DNA of 64,000 nucleotides. It comes from Thermoleophilia bacterium. Its GTDB lineage: Bacteria; Actinomycetota; Thermoleophilia; Solirubrobacterales; 70-9. Within the stretch, counting starts at the first letter, position 1. Each line of letters starts with the position of its first letter. The notes beneath the pieces were generated by a model. The model was not told the origin of the DNA. It searched no databases and saw only the letters and a program-made list of their open reading frames with translations. The position numbers and the translations under genes are program-made. The DNA lies in NCBI GenBank assembly GCA_016650125.1, contig JAENWT010000002.1:62001-126000 (forward strand), given 5' to 3'. Of this stretch, positions 1 to 9,002 are shown in pieces.

Positions 1-42
1 TTTTTGCCCTTCGCCTTGAGCGTGAGCTTGGACGTAAAGGTG
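1..42. other. Window edge, unresolved
   Basis: These bases follow the stop codon of the acyl-CoA synthetase. Read on the minus strand they give a lysine/threonine-rich string like the tails of secreted proteins elsewhere in the window, so the edge of another gene is possible. Too short to call. Confidence 0.2.
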
Positions 43-1608
43 TCAGCGGAGGTGGGGGTGGAGGTGCTCCTCGGCCATCTTCTTCAGGCCGGTGCGGTCG
101 ATCTTGCCGGTCGGGTTGAGCAGCATCTCGTCGATGAAGACGATTTCCTCCGGAGCCTTGTAGCCGATGCGGTCCCGGCAGAAGACGATCAGGTCGGCAC
201 TCGTCGGCCGCTCCACGTCCGGCCGCAGCGTTACGTAGGCACGAACGGTCTCGCCGTGCACTTCATCGCGGACGCCGACGACGCCGGCCATATCGACCGC
301 CGGGTGCTCGTCCAGCGCCCCTTCGACTTCCTGCGGGCTGATGTTGGAACCGTCGTGGACGATCACCTGCTTCTTGCGGCCGAAGAACCAGAGGTAGCCG
401 TCCGCGTCGGAGCGGGCGAGGTCTCCCGAGTCGATCCAGCCGTCGAAGATGACCTCGTCGGTCGCTTCCGGCGCCTCCCAGTAGCCGCGCATCAGGGCGC
501 GCGTCTTGATGAACACCCGGTCCACCGATTCGGCCTCGAGCGGCGCGCCTTCGTCGTCGCGGATATCGATCGAGTAGCCGGCGATCGGCTGGCCGATCGA
601 ACCCTGCTTGATCGTGCCCGAGGGCGGGTTGAGCGTGGCCAGGCCGACTTCGGTCATGCCGTAGCCCTCGTCGATCGGGAAGCCGGCCTTGGCCGCGAAC
701 TCGGTGAGCAGCTCGGTCGAAACGCTGTCGGAGCCGGAGCGGCAGACCCGCAGTGAAGAGAAGTCCTCCGGCTGGAGATCATGGTCGCGGATCAGGGCGA
801 TCAGCGCGGCCGGGACCATTGCGATCACGGTCGGCTGGTGCTCGCGCAGCAGCGGCAGGATCTCGTGGCTATCGAAGGTGCGGGCGAGGATCACGCGGCC
901 GCCGACGGCCAGGGTGCTGAGGGCCCATAGGAAGGAGCCGATGTGTGACATCGAGGAACCCGGCAGGAAGGCGTCCGCCGAGGTCAGCTCAAAGGCGGCG
1001 CCGGCGCTGGCGATCATCCAGCGCAGCGAGTCGTTCGAGTGGGTGACGCCCTTGGCCGGGCCGGTGCTGCCCGAAGTGAAGAAGATGGCGGCGGCGCCCT
1101 CGGGATCGGCTGGGGAAGAAGGACGCTCCGGAACCGGGCCACTGATCAGGTCTTCGAACCGCACCCCGTCCTCGCCGGTTTCGCCGCCGTAGATGATCGT
1201 TCCGTGGGTCAGTTCAGGCACGAGCCGGCTGGAGGCCAGGTCCTCGTCGCGTTCGGCGTGGGCGAGCAGCACCGACGCGCCGCTCACTTCAAGCGCGTGG
1301 TCGATCTCGTGGAAGGTGTAGCGGTAGTTGAGCGGCGTGACCACGAGGCCCGCCTTGAAGCAGGCCAGATACTGGACGAGCAGCCCGATGCGGTTAGGCA
1401 TGAGCGATGCGACCCGGTCGCCCGGCTCCAGCCCGAGCTTGAGGTAACCGGCGGCGAGCGCGGCGGATTCTTCGTCAAGTTCACGCCAGGACATTTGGCG
1501 CTCGGCGGACACGATCGCGAGGTCGTCCGGAGCCGATGCGAGTCCGATCGAGAGCAGGTCCGGTAGCGGCGGCGCCGACTGGTCGAGGGGAGTACCGATG
1601 GTCGGCAT
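43..1608 (-). CDS. AMP-binding acyl-CoA synthetase
   Basis: A 521-residue member of the ANL adenylating superfamily, expected to activate a carboxylic acid to the acyl-AMP and then the CoA thioester in the cytoplasm. Visible motifs are the phosphate loop FFTSGSTGPAKGVTHS near residue 175, GYGMTE near 320, the hinge aspartate region DGWIDSGD near 393, GRKKQVI near 413, and the catalytic lysine motif NPTGKIDR close to the C-terminus. The length is normal for medium/long-chain acyl-CoA ligases. The chain length or aromatic specificity cannot be read from the sequence. It is followed on the same strand, upstream, by kup, with no obvious functional link. Confidence 0.93.
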   Translation of the reverse strand: MPTIGTPLDQSAPPLPDLLSIGLASAPDDLAIVSAERQMSWRELDEESAALAAGYLKLGLEPGDRVASLMPNRIGLLVQYLACFKAGLVVTPLNYRYTFHEIDHALEVSGASVLLAHAERDEDLASSRLVPELTHGTIIYGGETGEDGVRFEDLISGPVPERPSSPADPEGAAAIFFTSGSTGPAKGVTHSNDSLRWMIASAGAAFELTSADAFLPGSSMSHIGSFLWALSTLAVGGRVILARTFDSHEILPLLREHQPTVIAMVPAALIALIRDHDLQPEDFSSLRVCRSGSDSVSTELLTEFAAKAGFPIDEGYGMTEVGLATLNPPSGTIKQGSIGQPIAGYSIDIRDDEGAPLEAESVDRVFIKTRALMRGYWEAPEATDEVIFDGWIDSGDLARSDADGYLWFFGRKKQVIVHDGSNISPQEVEGALDEHPAVDMAGVVGVRDEVHGETVRAYVTLRPDVERPTSADLIVFCRDRIGYKAPEEIVFIDEMLLNPTGKIDRTGLKKMAEEHLHPHLR

Positions 1609-1685
1609 CGCCGAATCCTACGCGACACACTTGGAAACGTGACCGGCGCGAATTACACGATCGATGGCGGCTTGTTGAAGACGGT

Positions 1686-3653
1686 CTAGATCGCGATCCC
1701 GGAACTTTCTATGACGGTCCTCTCCGGCGGCAGGTGGAAGTGCACCGAAGCGCTTGTTGCGTTTCGGTACATGACCGTGAAGAGCCGCTTGCGCCACTCG
1801 GCCATTTCGACCTCGCCGCCGGTCGAGACCATCAGGTTCGACACGTAGTAGTAGGCATCGTCGACATCGATCGGACCGTCGGCTGGCACGGTGCCCGGCG
1901 CCCCGTTGGCCAGACGCAGCAGGGCAGGCACGTCAGGAACGTCCAGGAAGCCGAGCCTGATGGTCAGGTGGTTCAAGCCGTCGTCAGGATCGCCGAGGTC
2001 GTCATTGGTGACCCGTTCGGCATCGTCGATGAACGGGACCTTGGTCGTGACCAGCGAAACGACGACGATCCTTTCGTGGATGACGTGGTCCCTGCTCAGG
2101 TTGTCTTTGAGGGCTAGCGGAGTGGTCTCGGGGTGCACGTTGAGATAGACGGCGGTCCCGGGAACTCGCAGAACCGGCGGCTCCTTCCCGTGGACCTTCG
2201 CGACGAAATCCAGGAGCAGGCCCTCCTTCTTCGCCCGGATCTTCGCGACCGCTTCGTGGCCCTTGTGCCAGGTGACAAGGGCCGTGAAGATGATCAAGCC
2301 GATGCCGAGGGGGAACCAGCCACCATGCGCGATCTTGGTCAGGTTGGCCGCGAGGAAGGTCAGGTCGATCGTGAGGAAGACCGCACCTCCGGCGACCACC
2401 ATCCAAAGGGGCTTCTTCCAGAGAGAACGCGCGACAACCAGGAACAGCAGAGCATCGATCGTCAGCGTTCCCACCACAGCCACCCCGTAGGCGGAGGCCA
2501 GCGCCGCCGAGGAGTCGAAGCCGATCACCAGCGCGACCACGGCGACGAAGAGTCCCCAGTTCACGGCTGGCAGGTAGACCTGCCCGATCTCTTCGGACGA
2601 GGTCTGCTTTACGGTCATCCGGGGCAGGTAACCGAGCTGGATCGCCTGCCGGGTGACCGAGAAAGCGCCAGAGATAACGGCCTGGGAGGCGATGACCGTC
2701 GCCACGGTGGCGAGGATGACCATCGGGATGTGGGACCAGTCGGGGAAGAGCAGGAAGAACGGGTTGGAGATCGAGGAAGGCGTGTCCAGGATCAATGAAC
2801 CCTGTCCCAGGTAGTTGAGTGTGAGGGCCGGGAAGACGAGCAGGAACCAGGCGCGCCGGATCGGCGGGCGGCCAAAGTGCCCCATGTCCGCGTAGAGCGC
2901 TTCGGCACCGGTGATGGTCAGAACGATCGCTCCGAGGGAGATGAAGGCGATCGAGGGGTGGGCGGTGAAGAAATCGAGACCGTAGGCCGGGGAAAGGGCC
3001 TTGAGGATTGCCGGCTCAACGACGATCTGACCAATCCCGCCGGCCGCGATCACGATGAACCAGAGGACCATGACCGGACCGAACAGCCGACCGATCACGT
3101 GCGTGCCGAACTTCTGCCCAAAGAAGAGGAGGGTCAGCACGCCGATCGTCATCGGCAGGACAAAATCGGTGAGTCCGGGCGCGGCGACTTCGACTCCTTC
3201 AACCGCGGACATCACTGAAATCGCGGGGGTGATCATGCCGTCTCCGTAGAAGAGCGCTACTCCAAAGAATCCGGCGGCGATCAGGGCGACCTGCACCTTC
3301 GAGTCCTTGAGCCTCGCTCCCTGGATCAGCGCGATCAGCGCCACGATGCCGCCCTCTCCGTCGTTGTCGGCCCGCATGATGAAGGTCACGAACTTGACCG
3401 AGACGATCATCGTGATTGACCAGAAGACGAGTGAGATGACACCGAAGACATCACCTTCGGTCGGCTTCACGGCCTGATGATCGGCCGAGAAGACGGTCTG
3501 GATCGCGTAGAGAGGGCTGGTCCCGATGTCGCCGAAGACCACTCCGATCGCGCCCATGGTCAGCGCCGCCACGCCGGCGGTGGCCTTGGTCGATCGCTTC
3601 CGGGCTGGGTTCATTTGGTTCAAGACGTCGAGCCTACGTTCTCCGCGGGACAT
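1686..3653 (-). CDS. kup: Kup-family potassium uptake protein
   Basis: A 655-residue K+/H+ symporter of the KUP/HAK/KT family. The N-terminus carries the family signature around GDIGTSPLYA, followed by about twelve hydrophobic segments and a hydrophilic C-terminal cytoplasmic domain of roughly 180 residues, as in E. coli Kup. It imports potassium across the inner membrane. The start at 3653 has an AGGA about 7 nt upstream; an internal ATG at 3614 is an alternative that would remove 13 residues before the conserved region. It diverges from the hydrolase gene at 3680, leaving only 26 nt between the two starts. Confidence 0.95.
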   Translation of the reverse strand: MSRGERRLDVLNQMNPARKRSTKATAGVAALTMGAIGVVFGDIGTSPLYAIQTVFSADHQAVKPTEGDVFGVISLVFWSITMIVSVKFVTFIMRADNDGEGGIVALIALIQGARLKDSKVQVALIAAGFFGVALFYGDGMITPAISVMSAVEGVEVAAPGLTDFVLPMTIGVLTLLFFGQKFGTHVIGRLFGPVMVLWFIVIAAGGIGQIVVEPAILKALSPAYGLDFFTAHPSIAFISLGAIVLTITGAEALYADMGHFGRPPIRRAWFLLVFPALTLNYLGQGSLILDTPSSISNPFFLLFPDWSHIPMVILATVATVIASQAVISGAFSVTRQAIQLGYLPRMTVKQTSSEEIGQVYLPAVNWGLFVAVVALVIGFDSSAALASAYGVAVVGTLTIDALLFLVVARSLWKKPLWMVVAGGAVFLTIDLTFLAANLTKIAHGGWFPLGIGLIIFTALVTWHKGHEAVAKIRAKKEGLLLDFVAKVHGKEPPVLRVPGTAVYLNVHPETTPLALKDNLSRDHVIHERIVVVSLVTTKVPFIDDAERVTNDDLGDPDDGLNHLTIRLGFLDVPDVPALLRLANGAPGTVPADGPIDVDDAYYYVSNLMVSTGGEVEMAEWRKRLFTVMYRNATSASVHFHLPPERTVIESSGIAI

Positions 3654-3679
3654 CCGACGTCCTGAAATATGGTCCGGAT

Positions 3680-4885
3680 GTGTCTGAGCAATCGCAGGCG
3701 AGCTACCCGCCTTCCGGTTCGGCGCCGGTGGCGCTGCGCCGTCTGGTCGACCGATACAACCCGGAAGTGATCGACGTGCCGCACCGATCGGCCGTGATCG
3801 GAATCGAGGTGATCGGCGGTTTCGACTGGGACGCGGCGATCGACGGCGATGAGATCACGCTGCGCCCGGCCGGCGGTTCGCCCTGGGACGCACAGCTCAC
3901 GGCCGACGCCGATACCTGGCAGAAGATCGCCGAAGACGTTGAGGCCGGAATGGACGCCTTCCGGAGCGGGCGGCTGCGCGTTCGCCGCAACCTTCACCTC
4001 GGAATCGGCTTCCTCGCCGCGACCAGCGGCGTGTCTGGTCCGGGCCGCCTCGCCCAGACCGCGCTGGAAACCAGCGAGGGCCGGATCTCGGCGATCTCGG
4101 CAGGCGTTGGCGAGCCGGTGATCTGCCTGCACGGTCTCGGCGGGACGAAGTCGTCCTTCATGACCACGATCGCCGCCCTGTCCGGCGACCGGCGCGTGAT
4201 CGCCGTCGACTTTCCGGGGTTCGGTGATTCCTCCAAGCCGCTGGACGTTCCCTACGACGCTCCTTATTTCGCGCGGGTCGTGGCCGCGGTCATGGATGAG
4301 CTCGGGCTCGAGTCGGCGCACCTGATCGGCAACAGCATGGGCGGGCGCGTGGCGATCGAGACCGGTCTGCTCTTCCCAGAGCGGGTGCGGAGCCTGGTCC
4401 TGCTCACGCCTGCCCTGCCCTGGCTGCGTGACCGCCGCTGGCGCTGGCTCCTGACCGGCTCGCTGCCCAGGCTGGGCCTGATCCAGCCGACGCCCCGGGC
4501 GATCACCGAGCCGCTGGTCCGGCTGGTCGTCCCCGGTGGGAACAACGGCTGGGCCGCCGCCGGGGTCGACGAGTTTCTGCGGTCGTTCCTCAAGCCGCGC
4601 GGCCGGGTCGCGTTCTATCAGTCACTGCGCAACATCTACCTCGACGAACCGCACGGCGAGGAAGGGCTCTGGACGCGTCTGGAGGGTCTGACGCCACCGG
4701 CCCTTTTCGTCTGGGGCCGCGAGGACCAGCTGGTGCCGATCGGTTTTCGAAAGCACGTCGAACGGGTGCTCGATTCAGCCCGGCACGTCGAACTCGATTG
4801 CGGGCACGTGCCGCAGATCGAGCTGCCGGACGAGACCCACGCGGCGGCTCGGGACTTCCTCGATTCAGTCCAAATCGCCGTATAG
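3680..4885 (+). CDS. Alpha/beta hydrolase with N-terminal SCP2-like domain
   Basis: The C-terminal 280 residues form an alpha/beta hydrolase: oxyanion region HGLGG, nucleophile elbow GNSMGG, an acidic residue in WGREDQLVP, and the catalytic histidine in CGHVPQ. The first ~110 residues are not part of that fold. They resemble an SCP2 sterol-carrier domain, with alternating beta segments and the typical ending FRSGRLRV. Inference: the N-terminal domain may deliver a lipid-like substrate to the hydrolase. The start is GTG with no clear ribosome-binding site. The next gene, a flavoprotein, follows after 9 nt, so the two are probably co-transcribed. Confidence 0.85.
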   Translation: MSEQSQASYPPSGSAPVALRRLVDRYNPEVIDVPHRSAVIGIEVIGGFDWDAAIDGDEITLRPAGGSPWDAQLTADADTWQKIAEDVEAGMDAFRSGRLRVRRNLHLGIGFLAATSGVSGPGRLAQTALETSEGRISAISAGVGEPVICLHGLGGTKSSFMTTIAALSGDRRVIAVDFPGFGDSSKPLDVPYDAPYFARVVAAVMDELGLESAHLIGNSMGGRVAIETGLLFPERVRSLVLLTPALPWLRDRRWRWLLTGSLPRLGLIQPTPRAITEPLVRLVVPGGNNGWAAAGVDEFLRSFLKPRGRVAFYQSLRNIYLDEPHGEEGLWTRLEGLTPPALFVWGREDQLVPIGFRKHVERVLDSARHVELDCGHVPQIELPDETHAAARDFLDSVQIAV

Positions 4886-4894
4886 GCTGCGGGC

Positions 4895-6028
4895 ATGAAT
4901 AAGCGCGTAGTCATTCTGGGAGCGGGATTTGGCGGCCTCGAACTGAGCACGATGCTGTCGGAGGTGTTGGGTGACGGCATCGAAGTGACGCTGATCGATC
5001 AGAACGATTCTTTCGTCTTCGGCTTCTCGAAGCTGGACGTCATGTTCGGCCAGGCCACCGCCGATCAGGTGCGACTGCCGTACCGCGACGTCGTCAAGCC
5101 CGGGGTCAGGGTTCTTCAGGAGACGGTCACCGCGATTGATCCGGAAAACCGTCGGGTGACCACCGACGCGGGTGTCCACGAAGCCGACGTGCTGGTCATC
5201 GCCCTCGGGGCCGACTACGACATGGACGCGACCCCCGGCCTGGCCGAGGCCGGCAACGAGTTTTATTCGGTGGCCGGGGCCGAGCGGCTGGCCGAGGTCA
5301 TCCCCGGATTCTCGGAGGGCCACGCGATCATCGGGGTCTGCGGCGCGCCTTTCAAGTGCCCGCCGGCACCGAGCGAGTGCGCGCTGCTTCTACACGACGA
5401 GCTCGTGGCCCGCGGTGTCCGTGATGCCTGCCAGATCTCTTTCGTCATCCCCCTGCCGACGCCGGTGCCACCTTCGCCCGGGACTTCCGCCGCGCTGGCC
5501 GGCGAGTTCGCCGAACGGGACATCAACCTGATCACCGGCCGGCGGGTCAGCTCGCTCGATCCGGCGCGCAGCGTGGCGGTCCTCGACGATGGCGCCGAGC
5601 TGCCATTCGACCTTTTTCTCGGCGTCCCGAAACACCAGGCCCCGGAAGTGGTCCTTACGAGCGGCCTGGCAATGGACGGGTACATCCCGGTGGATTCCGC
5701 CACTTTGAAGACCCGGGTCGATGGTGTTTACGCGGTCGGCGACGTCACGACCGCGGGGGTGCCGAAGGCCGGCGTGTTCGCAGAAGGCGCGGCGCGCATC
5801 GTTGCCCGGAACCTGATCGCCGAGCTCGGCGGAGGCGAGGCGCCCGGTCCGTATGCCGGGCAGGGCTCCTGTTACATCGAGTTCGGCGGGGGGAAGGTCG
5901 GCCGCGTCGACATCGACTTCCTTTCCGGACCGGAAAAGACCGGAATCTTCAACGAGCCGTCGGCCGCCCTGGCCGAGGAGAAGCTGGAGTTCGGGTCCAG
6001 CCGCCGGGCCCGCTGGTTCGGAGCCTGA
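4895..6028 (+). CDS. FAD-dependent oxidoreductase, SQR/NDH-2-like
   Basis: A 377-residue flavoprotein of the pyridine nucleotide-disulfide superfamily. The FAD dinucleotide motif GAGFGG is at residues 8-13 and the second FAD site GVYAVGDVTT lies near 285. The segment GAPFKCPPAPSEC near residue 150 carries cysteines placed as in sulfide:quinone oxidoreductases and flavocytochrome c sulfide dehydrogenases, so a quinone-linked thiol or sulfide oxidase is the best guess. A second cysteine (GSCYIEF) lies near residue 330. No hydrophobic anchor is seen. Probably one transcript with the preceding hydrolase. An NADH dehydrogenase of type II is the main alternative. Confidence 0.85.
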   Translation: MNKRVVILGAGFGGLELSTMLSEVLGDGIEVTLIDQNDSFVFGFSKLDVMFGQATADQVRLPYRDVVKPGVRVLQETVTAIDPENRRVTTDAGVHEADVLVIALGADYDMDATPGLAEAGNEFYSVAGAERLAEVIPGFSEGHAIIGVCGAPFKCPPAPSECALLLHDELVARGVRDACQISFVIPLPTPVPPSPGTSAALAGEFAERDINLITGRRVSSLDPARSVAVLDDGAELPFDLFLGVPKHQAPEVVLTSGLAMDGYIPVDSATLKTRVDGVYAVGDVTTAGVPKAGVFAEGAARIVARNLIAELGGGEAPGPYAGQGSCYIEFGGGKVGRVDIDFLSGPEKTGIFNEPSAALAEEKLEFGSSRRARWFGA

Positions 6029-6037
6029 CCCTCACGG

Positions 6038-6640
6038 TCAGCCGAGGCCGAGCACCCGGCGCATCGCACGGCGGCCGCGTTCGGCCGCATCCGCCTCACT
6101 GCGCAGCTGCAGCGCCTGGTTGACGCCCTGCGCGATCGCGTCGAGTTCAAAGGCCACCTGGGCCGGATCGGTTTCTTTCGGAAGATCACCCTGGTCGATC
6201 GCGATCGCCGCCTCCCGTGCAAGGACCTTCTCCCAAAGGCGTGAACTGTCTTCGACCGCGGTGCGGACCCGGCCCGGGCGCCCGTCGAATTCGGCGGCGG
6301 CCTGGGTCAGGAAGCATCCCCCGGGAAAGGTGTCGCCGGTCAGGTGGGCGAGCCAGGCGTCGCAGATCGCTTCGAGCCGCGGCAGGCCGGGGTCAACTTC
6401 TGCGGCCGGTTCCCAGACGTCGCGCCGGAAGAGGCCGACCGCCGACTGAAAGGTCGCTAGCTGGAGTTCCTCCTTGGTTCCGAACGGGCCGATGACACCG
6501 GCCTTGCTCATGTCGAGCCGCTCTGCGAGCCGCCCGATGGTGACTGCTTCGAGGCCTTCGCGAGAGGCCTGGGCCACCGACGCCCGGACGATTCCCTCGC
6601 GGGTGACAGCGGCGGCGGAGGCGGAAACGCGAGGGCTCAT
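6038..6640 (-). CDS. TetR/AcrR family transcriptional regulator
   Basis: A 200-residue one-component repressor. The N-terminal helix-turn-helix spans roughly residues 10-55 (TREGIVRASVAQASREG, then IGRLAERLDMSKAGV), followed by a helical ligand domain. The start MSPRVSAS at 6640 is chosen because it places the HTH at the usual distance from the N-terminus; a longer frame up to 6766 would run through the operator and into the divergent gene. The tandem palindromic sites at 6653-6688 are its likely target, so it should control both itself and the divergent hydrolase. Ligand unknown. Confidence 0.9.
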   Translation of the reverse strand: MSPRVSASAAAVTREGIVRASVAQASREGLEAVTIGRLAERLDMSKAGVIGPFGTKEELQLATFQSAVGLFRRDVWEPAAEVDPGLPRLEAICDAWLAHLTGDTFPGGCFLTQAAAEFDGRPGRVRTAVEDSSRLWEKVLAREAAIAIDQGDLPKETDPAQVAFELDAIAQGVNQALQLRSEADAAERGRRAMRRVLGLG

Positions 6641-6652
6641 GAGAGGGATAAT

Positions 6653-6688
6653 AGCGAACGATCGGTCATAAGCGAACGATCGTATGCT
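6653..6688. promoter_or_regulatory. Tandem TetR operator
   Basis: AGCGAACGATCG occurs at 6653-6664 and again at 6671-6682, an exact 18-bp period. The second copy is a near-perfect palindrome (AGC-GA-ACGATCGT-AT-GCT, 6671-6688). A -10-like TATGCT at 6683-6688 lies 12 nt upstream of the metallohydrolase ATG, so bound repressor would cover its promoter. The divergent TetR gene starts 12 nt to the left. Confidence 0.7.
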
Positions 6689-6700
6689 ATTAATCCCGGC

Positions 6701-7501
6701 ATGAACGACGAGCTTCAAATCACGAGACTGGGCTGGGCCGGAATCCAGCTGGAATGCGACGGTCACTCACTGGTGATCGATCTCTTCGAGACCCGCGACG
6801 CGATGGCGCCGTTCATCGATGAGGTCACCGGGCCGCTTCCTCCTCCGAGTGGCCCGATCGACCTCGCCCTGGTGACTCACCTCCACGCCGACCACACCGA
6901 CGCCCGGGCGATCGGCTCGGCGCTGAAGCCCGATGGCCTGGTCCTGCGTCCGGCACCCGCTCCGGGTGACGACCTCGACCGCGCCGCCACGGTGATGGCC
7001 GAGGCGGGGCTGGCCTCGCTCGAGGCCGAGGTGCGGGTGGTCGGGAACTGGCAGACGCAGAAGGCCGGTCCTTTTGCCGTGACTCCCGTTCCGGCCACCG
7101 ACGGGTTCGGCGATCCGCAGGTGTCCTGGGTCGTGGAAGCCGGCGGCCGGCGGATCTTCCACGGGGGCGACACCGTCTTCCACGGCGCCTGGTGGCCGAT
7201 CGCCTCGAAATTCAAACCGTTCGACGCGGTATTCCTGCCGGTCAACGGCGCGATCTGCAACTTCCCCCATCGCCAGCCGCCGAGCCCTTTCCCGGCGTCG
7301 CTCACGCCGGAAGGGGCGGCCGTGGCCGCGTCCATCCTGGGTACGTCGCTCGCCGTTCCGATCCACTTCGACGGCATCCACGTCGAAGGCCTCTACGAGC
7401 AGGGGGAGGATCCGGGCCCCTCCTTCGTCACCGCCGCGGCCGAACGCGAAATCGACGCGACGATCCTCGAGCCCGGGCAACCGATCCGGTGGGCCGCTTA
7501 G
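6701..7501 (+). CDS. MBL-fold metallohydrolase (UlaG-like)
   Basis: A 266-residue metallo-beta-lactamase-fold hydrolase. The metal motif THLHADHTD (HxHxDH) is at about residues 65-73, and further metal ligands are expected in HGGDTVFHGAWW near 150 and in IHFDGIH near 225. The N-terminus (ITRLGWAGIQLE) is typical of the UlaG/YycJ-like branch of single-domain enzymes that act on phosphodiesters, lactones or similar esters. Its very short leader and overlapping TetR sites suggest inducible expression. The substrate is not known; the regulator suggests a toxic or xenobiotic effector. Confidence 0.9.
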   Translation: MNDELQITRLGWAGIQLECDGHSLVIDLFETRDAMAPFIDEVTGPLPPPSGPIDLALVTHLHADHTDARAIGSALKPDGLVLRPAPAPGDDLDRAATVMAEAGLASLEAEVRVVGNWQTQKAGPFAVTPVPATDGFGDPQVSWVVEAGGRRIFHGGDTVFHGAWWPIASKFKPFDAVFLPVNGAICNFPHRQPPSPFPASLTPEGAAVAASILGTSLAVPIHFDGIHVEGLYEQGEDPGPSFVTAAAEREIDATILEPGQPIRWAA

Positions 7502-7512
7502 ATAACGAGGGG

Positions 7513-7692
7513 TCAGGTGCGGTCGAAGAAGAGGTTGATCAGGCGGCTGAGGCGGCCTGCTTCCTGGGCCATCACAGCATGTCCGGCCCCCGGAAAACGG
7601 GTGAGCCATGAATCCGGAAGCAGGTCGGCGATCAGCGCGGCGTTCCCGGCCGGGCCCGGGCTTTCGCCCGCTGATTCGTCGTTCTCACCCAC
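7513..7692 (-). pseudogene. Alpha/beta hydrolase C-terminal remnant
   Basis: Read on the minus strand, 59 codons from a GTG at 7692 end at a TGA. They give a sequence with SWLTRFPGAGHAVMAQEAG and LSRLINLFFDRT, typical of the last strand, catalytic histidine (GAGHA) and final helix of an alpha/beta hydrolase. The nucleophile domain is absent; upstream is the promoter region of the sugar transporter. It appears to be what is left of a gene after a deletion. Confidence 0.55.
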
Positions 7693-7829
7693 CCGACTCT
7701 TTATAACCGAATTGATCGAGGGTGGTCAATCGCTTAGGTTAGGAGAGGGGTTGGAGAGATCCCTCCGGACCAGGTGATTACAAGCTTGTGGAAGTGGGAA
7801 TTATCCGGAATGGGGAAACAGGAGACTGC

Positions 7830-8975
7830 ATGGAGGAGAACATGAATCAAATTGGATCGAAGTTCTCGCACACATGGATGAGACGGGCGCTTCTACCGGC
7901 GCTCGCGCTGTCCCTGACACTCGGGCTCGCCGCCTGCGGATCGTCGGACGACAGCAGTAGCAGCGACAGTGGTTCGAGCGGCGGCAAGAAGATCGCCCTG
8001 CTGTTGCCGGAGACCAAGACAGCACGATACGAGTCTCAGGACAAACCGCTCTTCGAGGAAAACGTCAAGGCCGAGTGCCCGGACTGCGAAGTGCTCTACA
8101 GCAACGCGGACCAGGACACGGCCAAGCAGCAGTCGCAGGTTGAAGCGGCGATCACGGAAGGCGCGGACGTAATCGTGCTCGACCCGGTCGACTCGGCTTC
8201 CGCGGCGGCGATGGTCACCCGGGCCAACCAGTCCGACATTCCGGTGATCAGTTACGACCGCCTGGTGCTGGACGCACCGGTCGATTACTACGTGTCGTTC
8301 GACAACACCAAAGTCGGTGAGTTGCAGGGCACGAAGATGGCCGAGAACCTGAAGAAGGAAAGCTCGCCCACCGGACCGATCGTGAAGATCAACGGTTCGC
8401 CGACCGACAACAACGCGACGCTGTTCAAGGAAGGATCGGACAGTGCCCTGGCTGATGCCGGTGTGAAGATCGCCAAGGATTACGACACCCCCGACTGGAG
8501 CCCGGACAAGGCCCAGCAGGAGATGGAGCAGGCCGCCACCGCACTCGGTGACGACGGCTTCACCGGTGTCTACGCCGCCAATGACGGAACCGCCGGCGGT
8601 GCGATTGCCGCGCTGAAGTCAGCGGGCATCGACCCGGGCACCATGTCGGTGACCGGTCAGGACGCCGAGCTCTCCGCGATCCAGCGGATTCTCGCCGGCG
8701 AACAGTTCATGACCGTCTACAAGGCGATCAAGCCCGAAGCCAAGGCAGCGGCACAGCTCGCGATCGCCGTGGCCAATGGCGAAGATCCGCCCTCGGGCCT
8801 CGTGAACGGTGAAGAGGACAACGGCAGCGGCAAGATCCCGTCGGTCCTGCTCGAGCCGGTCGCGGTGACCAAGGACAACGTCCAGGACACGATCGTCAAG
8901 GACGGCTTCTGGAGCGCCAGTGAGATCTGCACTGCCGCTTACAAGAAGGACTGCGAAGCAGCAGGCGTCAAGTAG
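7830..8975 (+). CDS. Sugar ABC transporter substrate-binding lipoprotein
   Basis: A 381-residue periplasmic-binding-type protein of the xylose/ribose (CUT2) class. A signal peptide ends in the lipobox LAAC, then a serine/aspartate-rich linker leads to the binding fold (KKIALLLPETKTARYESQ). Segments VISYDRLVLDAPVDYYVSFD and VTGQDAE are typical of XylF-like proteins. Start at 7830 is favoured by AGGAGA just upstream; an ATG at 7842 with GGAGGAG is almost as good, and a GTG at 7788 lacks a site. It is the first gene of a three-gene transporter operon. The sugar itself is not determined. Confidence 0.92.
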   Translation: MEENMNQIGSKFSHTWMRRALLPALALSLTLGLAACGSSDDSSSSDSGSSGGKKIALLLPETKTARYESQDKPLFEENVKAECPDCEVLYSNADQDTAKQQSQVEAAITEGADVIVLDPVDSASAAAMVTRANQSDIPVISYDRLVLDAPVDYYVSFDNTKVGELQGTKMAENLKKESSPTGPIVKINGSPTDNNATLFKEGSDSALADAGVKIAKDYDTPDWSPDKAQQEMEQAATALGDDGFTGVYAANDGTAGGAIAALKSAGIDPGTMSVTGQDAELSAIQRILAGEQFMTVYKAIKPEAKAAAQLAIAVANGEDPPSGLVNGEEDNGSGKIPSVLLEPVAVTKDNVQDTIVKDGFWSASEICTAAYKKDCEAAGVK

Positions 8976-9002
8976 GACAACCCCGGAGCGCGAGGAGAGA
9001 GC

